Of a DNA stretch of 64,000 bases, positions 36,975 to 46,574 are shown piece after piece. Location of the stretch: the NCBI RefSeq assembly GCF_007990445.1, contig NZ_AP019841.1, positions 2,170,001 to 2,234,000 on the forward strand. The letters run 5' to 3'. The translations under genes and the position numbers were made by a program. This DNA is from Leptotrichia wadei (lineage in GTDB: Bacteria > Fusobacteriota > Fusobacteriia > Fusobacteriales > Leptotrichiaceae). The stretch's first letter is position 1, and each line of letters starts with the position of its first letter. The notes under the pieces are model-generated. The model did no database searches. It was not told the DNA's origin and was given only the letters and a program-made list of their open reading frames with translations.

Positions 36975-37742
36975 CTATCTTCTTCTTCCTAAAAGTCTTA
37001 AAATGTAAATAAACAAGTTTACAAAGTCTAAATATAAATTTAATGCACCAACTATTTCTATTTTATTTAGAATTTCTGAATCCTCTTGAACCGCATAAGC
37101 AACAATGTTATTTCTTATTCTATTTACATCAACTGCAATAAAAATTGTAAATATAATTACTCCAATTATTGATATGAACAAGTCAACTCCACTATTTTGC
37201 AAAAAGATATTTATTATGCTTACTAAAATAATTGCAATTAATCCAGCAACTAGAATTGGTGTAAACTTTGTCAAATTTTCTCTAGTCAAGTAACCATAAA
37301 CAGCCAAAACTGCAAATAACACAAATGTTCCCAAAAATGCCGAAACTATAATTCCAGGAGCATAGACAATTCCAAGAACTGAAAATGTCAATCCATTCAA
37401 GAACGAATATGCAAGAAACATAAGTCTTAACGTACTTGAATTAGCTTTATAAACTAACGCAGTAAATCCAAACACCACAGCTATTTCCAAAACAGCAAAC
37501 AGCCAATACATTTTTAAAATCCCGTATGCAACCGGATTACCTGATACCAGCCCTGTATACACCATATAACCTGTAATCCCTGTCACAAGAAGTCCCAGTA
37601 CCATCCAAAGCATACTTCCACAAACTTTTGCACTTACAACTCTGTTTAAATCATCATAAGTCATTCTTGCTTGTCCACCATATTCATTATAACTGTCGTT
37701 ATTATGATTATAAGTTTCCAATTCATCGTAATCTTTTTTCAT
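36975..37742 (-). CDS. Bax inhibitor-1/YccA-family membrane protein
   Basis: 255-residue inner-membrane protein with seven predicted helices; the cytosolic N-terminus (about 40 residues) is polar and Asn/Tyr-rich. Helices include MLWMVLGLLVTGITGYMVY, MYWLFAVLEIAVVFGFTALV, and the C-terminal LNLYLDFVNLFIYILRLLG, the hallmark of the family (a proton-sensitive calcium-leak fold in characterised members). The longer frame begins at a GTG inside the GAGGTG ribosome site, so the ATG at 37740-37742 is used. Confidence 0.9.
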   Translation of the reverse strand: MKKDYDELETYNHNNDSYNEYGGQARMTYDDLNRVVSAKVCGSMLWMVLGLLVTGITGYMVYTGLVSGNPVAYGILKMYWLFAVLEIAVVFGFTALVYKANSSTLRLMFLAYSFLNGLTFSVLGIVYAPGIIVSAFLGTFVLFAVLAVYGYLTRENLTKFTPILVAGLIAIILVSIINIFLQNSGVDLFISIIGVIIFTIFIAVDVNRIRNNIVAYAVQEDSEILNKIEIVGALNLYLDFVNLFIYILRLLGRRR

Positions 37743-38014
37743 AAAAATCACCTCTTATTTATAAACTTTTTATTTAAAATAATTTAAATAATTTTTAAAT
37801 TCTATAGGATTTAAACTAAAACCTATATCTAAACTATTATAATAATACCACTATATTTTTTTTAAAGGCTTTTTTTTATCTGTAAAATCTCTTACATTAT
37901 ATTCTATTTTTAAAAATCCATATTTATCAATGGTATAAAACCTCTTGTTACTAAATAGATAAATATTTCTACTTTTTTAATATTAATTATTTAATTATAA
38001 TTCAAAATTCAAAC

Positions 38015-39925
38015 TTACTTTTTAAACGGAACTTTTGATTCTTCCACCAAAATATTTAAAATTTCATCAACTGACACATTTTTACTTTCTTGTGAACCAA
38101 ACCTTCTCATATTTACTTCATTATTCGCAACTTCGTTTTTACCAATAATCAATTGAACTGGTATTTTTTGATCTCCATTTGCTTCCCTAATTTTATATCC
38201 AATTTTTTCCACTCTTGTGTCAAGTTCAACTCTAATTCCCGCATTTTGAAGTTTTTCAAACACTTCTTTTGCAAATGGAACTTGTTCATCAGAAATTGTT
38301 AAAATTCTTGCTTGAACTGGTGCTAACCAAGTAGGGAACGCTCCTGCGTAATGTTCAATCAAAATTCCAAGGAATCTTTCCAAACTTCCGTACATTGCAC
38401 GGTGAATCATTACTGGTTCATGTTTTTCTCCATCTGCACCAATATAGCTCATTTCAAATCTTTGTGGCAAGTTGAAGTCTAACTGGATTGTTCCACATTG
38501 CCAAATTCTTCCAATCGAATCTTTCATCTTAAAGTCAATTTTTGGACCGTAGAATGCTCCATCTCCAGGATTCAACTTGTAGTCAATTCCTTTATGTTCC
38601 AAAGCCGATTTTAAATTAGCTTCAGCCATTTCCCAAATTTCATCAGAACCAATTGCTTTATCTGGTTTTGTTGATAATTCAATATGATATTCAAATCCGA
38701 ATAAAGTATAGAATTTATCGTATAAATCAATAATTTCAATAATTTGTTCTTCAATTTGTTCTTTAGTACAGAAAACGTGCGCATCATCTTGTGTAAATGC
38801 TCTAACTCTCATAAGTCCATGCAAAGCACCACTAAATTCGTGTCTGTGAACTAATCCCATTTCTCCGTATTTCAATGGTAAATCCTTGTATGAATGTAAA
38901 TTATTCTTGTAGGCAATTATTGAACCCGGACAGTTCATAGGCTTTATTGCATACTCTTTTTCATCAATTGTTGATGTATACATATTTTCACGGTAATTGA
39001 ACCAGTGTCCAGAAATTTCCCATAATTCCTTATCCAGCATAATTGGAGTCTTTATTTCCTGATAGCCTCTTTTTTTATGTTCAACTCTCCAGATTTCTTG
39101 CAATTTATTAAACAATTCCACGCCTTTTGGCATGAAGAATGGGAAACCTGGTCCATGTTCATCCAAGAAAAATAAGTTAAGCTGTTTTCCTAATTTTCTG
39201 TGATCCCTTCTTTCAGCTTCTTCCATCATTGTCAAATATTCATCCAGCTCTTTTTTAGATGCAAAAGCCACTCCGTAAATTCTTTGAAGCATTTTATTTT
39301 TAGAATCTCCACGCCAGTAAGCTCCAGCAGTTGACATTAATTTAAACGCTTTTAAATATCCAGTTGATGGAACATGTGTTCCACGGCATAAATCCACAAA
39401 TTCTCCTTGTTTGTAAATGCTAACTTTGTCAACTCCCAAGTCATCAATTATTTCAACTTTATAAGTTTCACCCTTTTCAGCAAAGAATTTTTTAGCTTCT
39501 TCAGCACTCATTTCGCTTCTTTCAAAAGGATAATTTTCTTTTACTATTTTTTTCATTTCTTCTTCGATTTTTGCTAAATCTTCTTCAGTAAAAGGTCTTT
39601 CAGGATCAAAGTCATAGAAAAATCCATTTTCCACAACAGGCCCTATTGTAACTTTTGTATTTGGGAATAATCTTTGCACAGCTTGAGCCATTATGTGAGC
39701 CGCACTGTGTCTTATAATTTCTATTCCCTTTTCACTTGTATTAGTAATTATTTCAATTTCTCCAGATTTATCAATAACATAAGACGGATCAACTTGCACA
39801 CCGTCAATTACAGCTCCAACGGTTGCCTTCCCAAGACTGCTCCCAATACTTTTTGCAAATTCCACAACAGTCATCGGATTTTCCAACTGTCTTTTACTAC
39901 CATCAGGCAAAATCATTTCTATCAT
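38015..39925 (-). CDS. thrS: Threonyl-tRNA synthetase
   Basis: Class II aminoacyl-tRNA synthetase, about 636 residues with the full four-domain layout. N-terminal TGS domain (MIEMILPDGSKRQLENPMTV), editing domain with RHSAAHIMAQAV and CRGTHVP, catalytic core with NCPGSIIAYK, RVRAFTQDDAHVFC and MIHRAMYGSLERF (the Cys/His/His zinc ligands), and the anticodon domain LAPVQARILTISDEQ. The frame opens two codons earlier with TTG, but the AAGG site suits the ATG at 39923-39925. No T-box leader motif was found upstream. Confidence 0.97.
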   Translation of the reverse strand: MIEMILPDGSKRQLENPMTVVEFAKSIGSSLGKATVGAVIDGVQVDPSYVIDKSGEIEIITNTSEKGIEIIRHSAAHIMAQAVQRLFPNTKVTIGPVVENGFFYDFDPERPFTEEDLAKIEEEMKKIVKENYPFERSEMSAEEAKKFFAEKGETYKVEIIDDLGVDKVSIYKQGEFVDLCRGTHVPSTGYLKAFKLMSTAGAYWRGDSKNKMLQRIYGVAFASKKELDEYLTMMEEAERRDHRKLGKQLNLFFLDEHGPGFPFFMPKGVELFNKLQEIWRVEHKKRGYQEIKTPIMLDKELWEISGHWFNYRENMYTSTIDEKEYAIKPMNCPGSIIAYKNNLHSYKDLPLKYGEMGLVHRHEFSGALHGLMRVRAFTQDDAHVFCTKEQIEEQIIEIIDLYDKFYTLFGFEYHIELSTKPDKAIGSDEIWEMAEANLKSALEHKGIDYKLNPGDGAFYGPKIDFKMKDSIGRIWQCGTIQLDFNLPQRFEMSYIGADGEKHEPVMIHRAMYGSLERFLGILIEHYAGAFPTWLAPVQARILTISDEQVPFAKEVFEKLQNAGIRVELDTRVEKIGYKIREANGDQKIPVQLIIGKNEVANNEVNMRRFGSQESKNVSVDEILNILVEESKVPFKK

Positions 39926-40103
39926 TTTCAATACCTTCTTTCTCTCTTTTGTCGTATAAATTAAGGCTTAACAAGCCTAGTTGTAAATTAGTCGTATAAT
40001 TATTTATTATAGTATAATTCTTGCTTTTTTTCAACCTAAAAATTGAAAACATCTCTAAAATCCACATATCTAAACAATTATATTTAAAAGTAAATAAAAA
40101 AAT

Positions 40104-40133
40104 GAGTAAGAATTTAGAAATTTATTCTTACTC
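40104..40133 (-). terminator. Terminator at the end of the defence-island side genes
   Basis: Perfect 9-bp arms GAGTAAGAA / TTCTTACTC with a 12-base loop, followed leftward by ATTTTTTTATTT; 63 bases after the stop of the gene at 40197. Confidence 0.85.
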
Positions 40134-40196
40134 GGAAATTGTTTTTTAGATATTGGAGTAATCTATAATCAATAATATTGTTTTATATTTTGTATT

Positions 40197-40601
40197 TTAT
40201 TTATTTAATTCCTCCAGCTCTTTTTCTGTATAATCATACTTCAGAGCATAATCATTAAATAATTTTTCAATTATTAGCACTTCAAGTTTTTCCACATTTT
40301 CAAAAAATAAATAACCATATTTTTTATATTCACTATTGTTTTTAAAAAATATATTAATATCTTCATACTGCTCCAGCAAATCTGATTTTGATTGATCATC
40401 ATTGTATGTTAAAGTGCCAATTGCACTATAATATTTTAATTGTCTTAATGCCGTCGTATCTTCTACATAAGCATTTTCAAAAAATGACTTAAAATGATTA
40501 GACACATAGAAAATAAAATTGTTACTATACCCAGCCAATTCCATTTCCTGCTCTATTTCCTGCAATTCGTTGCCGTATAATCTTTCCTTAAAATTTTTCA
40601 T
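40197..40601 (-). CDS. Hypothetical 134-residue protein
   Basis: Not recognised. Acidic, Tyr/Phe/Asn-rich and largely helical by pattern, with no signal peptide or membrane segment. It has AGGGAGAG before an ATG and begins MKNFKERLYGNELQEIEQEM. It lies 66 bases after the small coiled-coil gene and is the last gene before a strong terminator, downstream of res. Could be a cargo gene of the defence island, but nothing shows a function. Confidence 0.65.
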   Translation of the reverse strand: MKNFKERLYGNELQEIEQEMELAGYSNNFIFYVSNHFKSFFENAYVEDTTALRQLKYYSAIGTLTYNDDQSKSDLLEQYEDINIFFKNNSEYKKYGYLFFENVEKLEVLIIEKLFNDYALKYDYTEKELEELNK

Positions 40602-40667
40602 AATATCTCTCCCTTGTCTTTATGCTGTTTGTTGTACGTTTAAATTTTATTAAACATATGTTTTAAC

Positions 40668-40880
40668 TCATAGTTTCATCTCCTTGTCCAACAGTTCGTG
40701 CAATTCCTGTTGAACTTGCTGGAACTCTATTTTTAAGTCTTTCAATTCCTTTATCTTTATTTTTGCATACTCAAAGCAGTTTTTTGAGTTAATTTGCTTT
40801 AAAACATTTATGTTTAATTCTAGTTCTAGAATTTTTTCTTTTAAGTGCCGTAACTCCGACACTTTTTTATTTATTACCAT
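40668..40880 (-). CDS. Small coiled-coil protein
   Basis: 70 residues, nearly all one amphipathic helix: VSELRHLKEKILELELNINV and KIKIKELKDLKIEFQQVQQE carry heptad-like Leu/Ile spacing. An excellent AAGGTGGTG ribosome site precedes the ATG at 40878-40880; a longer frame of ten more codons overlaps that site and is rejected. No known family. It lies between res and the 134-residue gene. Confidence 0.6.
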   Translation of the reverse strand: MVINKKVSELRHLKEKILELELNINVLKQINSKNCFEYAKIKIKELKDLKIEFQQVQQELHELLDKEMKL

Positions 40881-41147
40881 AATTATACACCACCTTACCA
40901 TAATAAACACCTTTTTTAATTATATATATTATATTTTTAGCCATATTTTACCACTTCAATTTTTTTATATTTTAGCATTTATTTTTTTAGTATTAAATGC
41001 TTTAAAAACACTTTACTGTTACTTATTATTTTCTAATAGTTCAATATATAGTTGCTATTCTATATTGTTATTAGAATCTTTACAATCGGTAATTTTATGT
41101 CTTTATGTGATTTTCGCTCACTTTTATTATCTCCCTTCAATTAGTTT

Positions 41148-44100
41148 TTATTTAATTTCAAATTTCCTTTTAAAATCATCGTAATTATTTACCCAGTTAA
41201 ATTTCACCTCCTTCGAAATCGCTTCAAAATGAAGTTTTCCACATTTTATCTTACTTTTTTCAACAGAAGTCAAATCCTTTTCTTCTTTATCTGCCTTCGT
41301 TTCAACAATAAAATATATTCCAACATTGTTTTCACTGTTTTCTGACGAATTTTTGTAGATGATTGCCCAGTCTGGTGAATAATTTCCATAAGGTGTATCT
41401 ATTACAAATCCGCCTTTTTTTAGTTTTGTAAACATAAGTACATTTTCATCATTTTCCAGCTTTTCTGCAAATTCTTTTTCTCCATCGCTGTCAAGTTTAT
41501 AATAATCATTTAGGCTTCTACTACCTTTTTTAGCTTGAAATAACCTTCTTTTATTTTCAAAATCTTCTTCGTTTATTTTATTATCCACTTGAAAAATTTT
41601 CTCTGTATCAGTCACATATCCATCTATCACTTCATATTCAAAAACTTTTTCAGCTTTTATTTCATTTAAGTTTTCAAGCAATATTTCAGTTACATTTTCC
41701 AGAACATCTTGAATATTTAAGGCTTTTCTTTTCTCCTTTTCAAGTCCACTTATTATTTTTAATATTGCTAATCTTGGGAGCATTGTGTGATACATTATGT
41801 AATTTGCTATTTCAAAATCACTTTTTGGAGCCACTTCAATTTTAGATATCTCTATTTCTTTGTCGCCATATTTATCAGTATTAAATTTGCCTGTATCATC
41901 GTAATTTCCTTTTGCTTCCGTCAATTCTACAACTTGCTTCAAATCAAAATTACTTATATAACTATTTATTTTTTCTATACTACTTTTTATATATTTTTCA
42001 TTATCAATTGTACACTTATAAATCGCCTTTTTACTAAGATTTGTTCCTAATTCCTCAAAAAGATTTTGGAATTCCTTTTCAGAAACAAAACTTCTTTGCT
42101 TATTAATAATCGGCTCGTTATCTCCATTTGCTATTTCAATACGGTTTGTACCTTTTTCCACCATATATTTCACAAAATTTTCAGCAATTTGTATTGAATG
42201 TTCCTGTAAAGTTTCATTTGAAAATTGTATTTCTTTTATTTCCTCTTCCCCATTTTTCAAAAGCACATTGTTAGAATCCATCACTTTTTTTTCAATCAAT
42301 TCTTTCTTAAATTCATCTACCAGTTCCGAAGTAATCTTAATTTTAGGAATACCTGCTTTTTCAAGAGTTACAAGTAAAAGATCCGATGTAACTTCATTTT
42401 TATTCATATTCTTATTAAAATCTTCTTGAAGCATTCTTGAAAAATTTTCATAACTATCATTTGCAATAACAGTAAGTTCATTTACATTCCTATCAAGACA
42501 TCTATTTCCAGTCACATCTACAGGAAGTCTAAGGCCCCTACCAATTTCTTGTTTTTTTGCAATTTCGCTGCTTCCATTTTTCAATGTACACAAAGTAAAT
42601 ACATTTGGATTATCCCAACCTTCTCTAAGAGCAGAATGTGAAAAAATAAAAGCTAATGGCTCATTAAAAGAAATCAATTCATCTTTTTTCTCTAAAATAA
42701 GTTCTATTCCTCTATCAATATCCTCTTGTGATTTTGCCTTTGGTTCATCTTCATTTTTATATTCCACCTCAACTTCATTTTTCTTCTTATCTAATGCAAA
42801 ATATCCTTCTCGAACCAAATTAGCATCCTTATAACTAGGAAAATAATTTTTGTACTCCTCTATTTTCTTCTCATTTTTTTCTATAAAATTTGAATACTCC
42901 TCATCAAATATTTCCAGATAATCTCCTCTCCCATCAGAAGCCTCACTATCCCTAACTTTCTTAACCTCATCAATAAAAAATAATGTTAAAGTCTTTATTT
43001 TCTTGCCTTCTTCCAAAATCTCAAATTGCTTTTGAAAATGATTTTCTATAGCGAGACGGATTTGAATACGAATAATATCTTTATTCTCTAACTTCTTATT
43101 GCTCTCTCCTAATGCTAATTCAAAATCTCCGTAATTAGTAGCAATTTTCAATGACTTCTCTTTATGAGGCTGTTCTGCAATAAACATATCCTTATACTGT
43201 GGTAATCCTCCTGATAATTCATACAAAGAAACACCATTTTCTACATTAAAACTCTTAAATCTAATACTTTCTCCTTGAACTTGAGAAAACATTTCTATTC
43301 GTGCCTTACAATCTTTCGTAAAATAAGTATACCTAATATACGGAAAATCTTTAGAAATAACACTATTTATGGTTTTTACACGAATCTTTTTTACTAAATT
43401 CTTTTTATAAGCCTCATAAGAATCCAGTTTATACACCTGATTATACAAATTTTTATGTGTAGCTGAATAACGAAGTGTAAATAACGGCTCCAACTCTTCT
43501 ATCGCCTTTAATGATTGAGATTTTTTCTTTTTAGTCCCTTCTATTTTCTGTGGTTCATCAATAAACACAATCGGTCTTACAAATTTTATGTCTCTCCATA
43601 AATTTTTAGCATATTCATCATCCTTACGAATTTTATTCGAATCCTTATTAAATGCCTGAATATTCATAACACAAATACTCAAATTATTCTCTTCCACAAA
43701 ATTATTTACTTTTCCTAAATTATTACTGTCATAAATAAAACTATATTTAGACAAATCCACATTATATAGTCTTTTAAAATGATCTCTTAATTGTTCAATA
43801 GATTTTTCCACTCCTTTACGAATCGCCACAGATGGAACTACAATCATAAATTTCTTAAATCCATACTCCTTGTGCAACTCCAATATTGTACGCAAATAAA
43901 CATAAGTTTTCCCAGTCCCTGTTTCCATCTCAATTGTAAAATCTTTTTCATGTTTCTTATAAGCCTCTTCATTAGTAAAAAGTCCATTTTGCAACTGAAC
44001 TTTCTTCAAATTCTGAAAAAGTTTATTCCCTCCCACAATATCAATATTTCTCACAGGATCTTTTTCCGTAAAACTTCTTCTTATTCTTTTAGCATAAATA

Positions 44101-44207
44101 CTATCCAGCAATTTTGGCAATCCTCTAAATAGTTCTACAACAGAATCTACCGCCTTTTTCTGATATTCCAAATTATCATCAAATTGGAATATTATTTTAT
44201 TTGACAT
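41148..44207 (-). CDS. Type III restriction enzyme, Res subunit
   Basis: About 1019 residues, usual for Res. SF2 helicase motor: Walker A METGTGKTYVYL near residue 96, DExH-box FIDEPQKIEG near 217, motif III RYSATH, and the C-terminal helicase segment with FSHSALREGWDNPNVF and KQEIGRGLRLPVD. The nuclease is at the C-terminus: PDWAIIYKN..YFIVETKADKEE, a PD-(D/E)xK site near 967. The subunit cleaves DNA with Mod when two unmodified sites face each other. The start with GGAGGAAAAA at 44205-44207 is chosen over an open extension. Confidence 0.93.
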   Translation of the reverse strand: MSNKIIFQFDDNLEYQKKAVDSVVELFRGLPKLLDSIYAKRIRRSFTEKDPVRNIDIVGGNKLFQNLKKVQLQNGLFTNEEAYKKHEKDFTIEMETGTGKTYVYLRTILELHKEYGFKKFMIVVPSVAIRKGVEKSIEQLRDHFKRLYNVDLSKYSFIYDSNNLGKVNNFVEENNLSICVMNIQAFNKDSNKIRKDDEYAKNLWRDIKFVRPIVFIDEPQKIEGTKKKKSQSLKAIEELEPLFTLRYSATHKNLYNQVYKLDSYEAYKKNLVKKIRVKTINSVISKDFPYIRYTYFTKDCKARIEMFSQVQGESIRFKSFNVENGVSLYELSGGLPQYKDMFIAEQPHKEKSLKIATNYGDFELALGESNKKLENKDIIRIQIRLAIENHFQKQFEILEEGKKIKTLTLFFIDEVKKVRDSEASDGRGDYLEIFDEEYSNFIEKNEKKIEEYKNYFPSYKDANLVREGYFALDKKKNEVEVEYKNEDEPKAKSQEDIDRGIELILEKKDELISFNEPLAFIFSHSALREGWDNPNVFTLCTLKNGSSEIAKKQEIGRGLRLPVDVTGNRCLDRNVNELTVIANDSYENFSRMLQEDFNKNMNKNEVTSDLLLVTLEKAGIPKIKITSELVDEFKKELIEKKVMDSNNVLLKNGEEEIKEIQFSNETLQEHSIQIAENFVKYMVEKGTNRIEIANGDNEPIINKQRSFVSEKEFQNLFEELGTNLSKKAIYKCTIDNEKYIKSSIEKINSYISNFDLKQVVELTEAKGNYDDTGKFNTDKYGDKEIEISKIEVAPKSDFEIANYIMYHTMLPRLAILKIISGLEKEKRKALNIQDVLENVTEILLENLNEIKAEKVFEYEVIDGYVTDTEKIFQVDNKINEEDFENKRRLFQAKKGSRSLNDYYKLDSDGEKEFAEKLENDENVLMFTKLKKGGFVIDTPYGNYSPDWAIIYKNSSENSENNVGIYFIVETKADKEEKDLTSVEKSKIKCGKLHFEAISKEVKFNWVNNYDDFKRKFEIK

Positions 44208-44286
44208 TTTTTCCTCCTTCTTTTTTAACAATAAAAAAGCCTCGATTATCATTTTTGATAAAAGAGACTTCTTAAAATTTATTTTT

Positions 44287-44820
44287 TTAATTTTTACTAT
44301 AATACTTTTTTACTAATTTCATCGCAGCTTCATCATCTATATACATCTCAATATATGATAATTGTTTTGCTCCCAATGTTTTTTTATAATGTTCTATCAA
44401 GTTAGTTTTTGCTAAAAATGAAACATAGCCATCATAACCTTTTTCAAAACTTATCCTTGCTATCTCAGCAAATAAATGTCCACCAACTCCTAGATATTCT
44501 TTACTTTTTAAAATATTTTTAGGGTTATGACGATTATTAAACGGAGCAATTTCAACTAACAAAACTTCTAATAATTGTCTTTCCTTATTCTCATAATATT
44601 CAACAATTCCTTGTAGTCTTTTATCATTTTCAGCAAATAATCCTAAAATTTTATTTTCTTTTTTACTTTCCTCGATCCAATTGAATTCCCAATTTTCAAG
44701 ATTATAATCCTGTATACTAATTTCCTTTACTTTTGTTTTTACAATTTTATTATCTTTTGTTCTAATCAGACACTGAGTTAATAAATCTATATCTATTTTT
44801 ACTAATTTTTTATTCCTCAA
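44287..44820 (-). CDS. GNAT-like protein within the restriction island
   Basis: 177 residues. The C-terminal half carries a GNAT-like acetyl-CoA loop (YLGVGGHLFAEIARISFEKGYDGYVSFLAKTNL) and HYKKTLGAKQ, a typical GNAT end; the N-terminal half (IQDYNLENWEFNWIEES) has no obvious match. It begins 16 bases after the 68-residue gene, so the two are translated together. This arrangement resembles toxin-antitoxin pairs with acetyltransferase toxins, but the partner is not a recognisable ribbon-helix-helix antitoxin. Function open. Confidence 0.65.
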   Translation of the reverse strand: MRNKKLVKIDIDLLTQCLIRTKDNKIVKTKVKEISIQDYNLENWEFNWIEESKKENKILGLFAENDKRLQGIVEYYENKERQLLEVLLVEIAPFNNRHNPKNILKSKEYLGVGGHLFAEIARISFEKGYDGYVSFLAKTNLIEHYKKTLGAKQLSYIEMYIDDEAAMKLVKKYYSKN

Positions 44821-44836
44821 TTTATCCCACCCATTT

Positions 44837-45043
44837 TTATTTTATTCTAAACATTTCCAATTCTTTCTCTGTCAAACCATTTTCAATATGATTTTTTTTT
44901 ATATATTCATTGGCTTTTCGAATATCATAATAAGCTTCTGTTTCTCTAGGTAATACATAAAAACCAATATCGTCAAAATCCTTTATACTTTCAAAATTCA
45001 TTTTTTCAAAAATTTTTTCAGCTTTAGCTCTATTACTGAACAT
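44837..45043 (-). CDS. Small partner protein of the GNAT-like gene
   Basis: 68 residues from the ATG at 45041-45043, which has a GGGGAG site; the frame is open 12 codons further but that segment contains the ribosome site. Reads MFSNRAKAEKIFEKMNFESI and ends with a Glu/Lys-rich tail (NGLTEKELEMFRIK). No named family recognised. Size, order and close spacing to the 177-residue gene suggest an antitoxin-like or regulatory partner; that is inference. Confidence 0.6.
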   Translation of the reverse strand: MFSNRAKAEKIFEKMNFESIKDFDDIGFYVLPRETEAYYDIRKANEYIKKNHIENGLTEKELEMFRIK

Positions 45044-45162
45044 TTTTACCACTCTCCCCTTTTTTAACTTTATTTTCATTTTTATAATATCATATATATT
45101 TTAGAGTGTCAATTAAATTTCTAACATATAATCTGAAGATTAAAGCAATAAAAGGATTTTCT

Positions 45163-45324
45163 TTATTCTTCTATTAAATCATGTTCTATTAATTTTGATT
45201 TTCCTGATTCAATATCTGTAATAATTTTTTTTAAATATTTCATGTTACTTTCAGAATAAAATAATTCTTCTACTTCTTTTTTTGTATTTTTATCAATATT
45301 AGAATCAATCATTTTTTGTGCCAT
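45163..45324 (-). CDS. 53-residue antitoxin-like protein
   Basis: Begins MAQKMIDSNIDKNTKKEV and continues ELFYSESNMKYLKKIITDI, then ESGKSKLIEHDLIEE. The last two-thirds resemble the C-terminal, toxin-wrapping segment of RelB/DinJ or YefM-type antitoxins (the FYSExNxxxLxxxIxxxExGK pattern). The N-terminal DNA-binding part is missing or very short. A strong AAGGTGATTAAC site precedes the ATG. No RelE/YoeB-like toxin lies next to it, so it is an orphan or a shortened remnant. Confidence 0.55.
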   Translation of the reverse strand: MAQKMIDSNIDKNTKKEVEELFYSESNMKYLKKIITDIESGKSKLIEHDLIEE

Positions 45325-45701
45325 GTTAATCACCTTCCTTAGTTGTAAGGATATTTTGTAGTTTTAATTTTGTCAATTGCTTTCTTTACAAAAAATATAC
45401 AATATACATACATTTGTTATAATAATTTAAAGTTGTCTTTTCTATTTAATACACACATATACAATGATATTAATAATACAAAGTATCACTAATATTGAAT
45501 AAAGCAAGTATTTATTTTCATCAAAAAAACTTGTATCTCCACCTGTTTTTTCTATATTTTCTGCCATTCCAATTTTAGAAAATTCAAAATAAATCCCATA
45601 ATTAAATCTGCAATCATTCTTAAATTCTCTTTCTTTATAATGGTTTTATGTCTCTTTTTATTTAGTTGTCATTGTCCTTTTTTATAAAATGATTACTATT
45701 T
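45325..45701. other. Gap between the antitoxin-like gene and the Abi_C gene
   Basis: 377 bases. It contains one candidate small membrane-protein frame (45442-45567, listed separately), probably the promoter of the antitoxin-like gene, and otherwise AT-rich sequence with no recognised element. The frame upstream of that small ORF is open for about 25 codons without a start, suggesting a decayed larger gene. Confidence 0.5.
45442..45567 (-). CDS. Possible 41-residue membrane protein or gene remnant
   Basis: Reads MAENIEKTGGDTSFFDENKY then a clear membrane helix (LLYSILVILCIINIIVYVCI). The ribosome site is weak, and the same frame is open upstream (ending FNYGIYFEFSKIG before the Met), so it could be the C-terminal end of a broken gene. 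No family recognised. Confidence 0.3.
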   Translation of the reverse strand: MAENIEKTGGDTSFFDENKYLLYSILVILCIINIIVYVCIK

Positions 45702-46553
45702 TTAATTCTTTCTATCATTTTCAATTATTGAAATCATATATTCTGATATTATTATAGAGGAATTTAAAACTAATCTCGCATGATGCTCTAAAATACCTAC
45801 TCTTTGGGTTCCAATACCATGAGAATCACTATTATGATTTCTTATTTCTCCAATAGCACTTACAATAGAATACAATCCCGAAATTAATTTTCTTATTCTC
45901 TCACCTAAATTTTTATCTTCATCCATTTTATATATTTGACGAAATTCACTAAACAATTTATTAATATCACCTTTATTTGTTTGTGGATCCATATTTTTCT
46001 TTTCTATTCCATAACAAAAAATTTCTTCTAACAAAGTCCGTGACTTTGTAACCACAGCTTCATAATTATTTTTCTCTAAATCTATTAAAGCTTTGCTCTC
46101 AAGTTTTTTTATATAATTAAAATCAATAAATTCAATATTATTTATTTTTTTTATTGATTTTTCACTAACTTCCATAATATAAAAACTATCATCTATTTTT
46201 TCTAACTTTTTATTTGCAGTATTAAGTATGTTATTTATATCATTTATTGCTTTTTTTACTATTTCATCATACTTTTCTTTTTTTTCATTAAATTGTTCTT
46301 TATTAAAAAGATATGTCAACAATTTATTTATAGTTTTATTTTCTATGCAATGATTTAAGAGTTTAGACATGTATTTCCATCTACTTTCTCCATCATTCTG
46401 AATTAAATTAAATAATTTTGATATTTCAATTATCTGTGGTCCGCTTAAATATGGCATAAATTCTATTTTATTTTTATCTGTATGTTCTCCGCCAATTAAA
46501 ATATGTATTATAGATTTTTGATCTAAAATTTTAAATTCAGTATTATCATCCAT
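45702..46553 (-). CDS. Abortive-infection C-terminal (Abi_C) domain protein
   Basis: 283 residues. The C-terminal half matches the Abi_C pattern: AVVTKSRTLLEEIFCYGI, INKLFSEFRQIY, ISGLYSIVSAIGEIRNHNSDSHGIG, and EHHARLVLNSSIIISEYM. The N-terminal half, with a helical YLSGPQIIEISKLFNLI region, is not recognised. Abi_C proteins occur in phage-exclusion modules; the Arg-Asn-His-type motif (RNHNSDSHG) recalls HEPN-like RNases, so RNase activity is a reasonable guess. It lies 21 bases after mod and is surely co-transcribed with it. Confidence 0.75.
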   Translation of the reverse strand: MDDNTEFKILDQKSIIHILIGGEHTDKNKIEFMPYLSGPQIIEISKLFNLIQNDGESRWKYMSKLLNHCIENKTINKLLTYLFNKEQFNEKKEKYDEIVKKAINDINNILNTANKKLEKIDDSFYIMEVSEKSIKKINNIEFIDFNYIKKLESKALIDLEKNNYEAVVTKSRTLLEEIFCYGIEKKNMDPQTNKGDINKLFSEFRQIYKMDEDKNLGERIRKLISGLYSIVSAIGEIRNHNSDSHGIGTQRVGILEHHARLVLNSSIIISEYMISIIENDRKN

Positions 46554-46574
46554 CTTTATTTTACCTTCCTTCCC

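Noticed and set aside
39926-40196. T-box riboswitch upstream of thrS
   Set aside because: No T-box sequence (TGGNACCGCG type), specifier hairpin or paired terminator/antiterminator was found in this gap.
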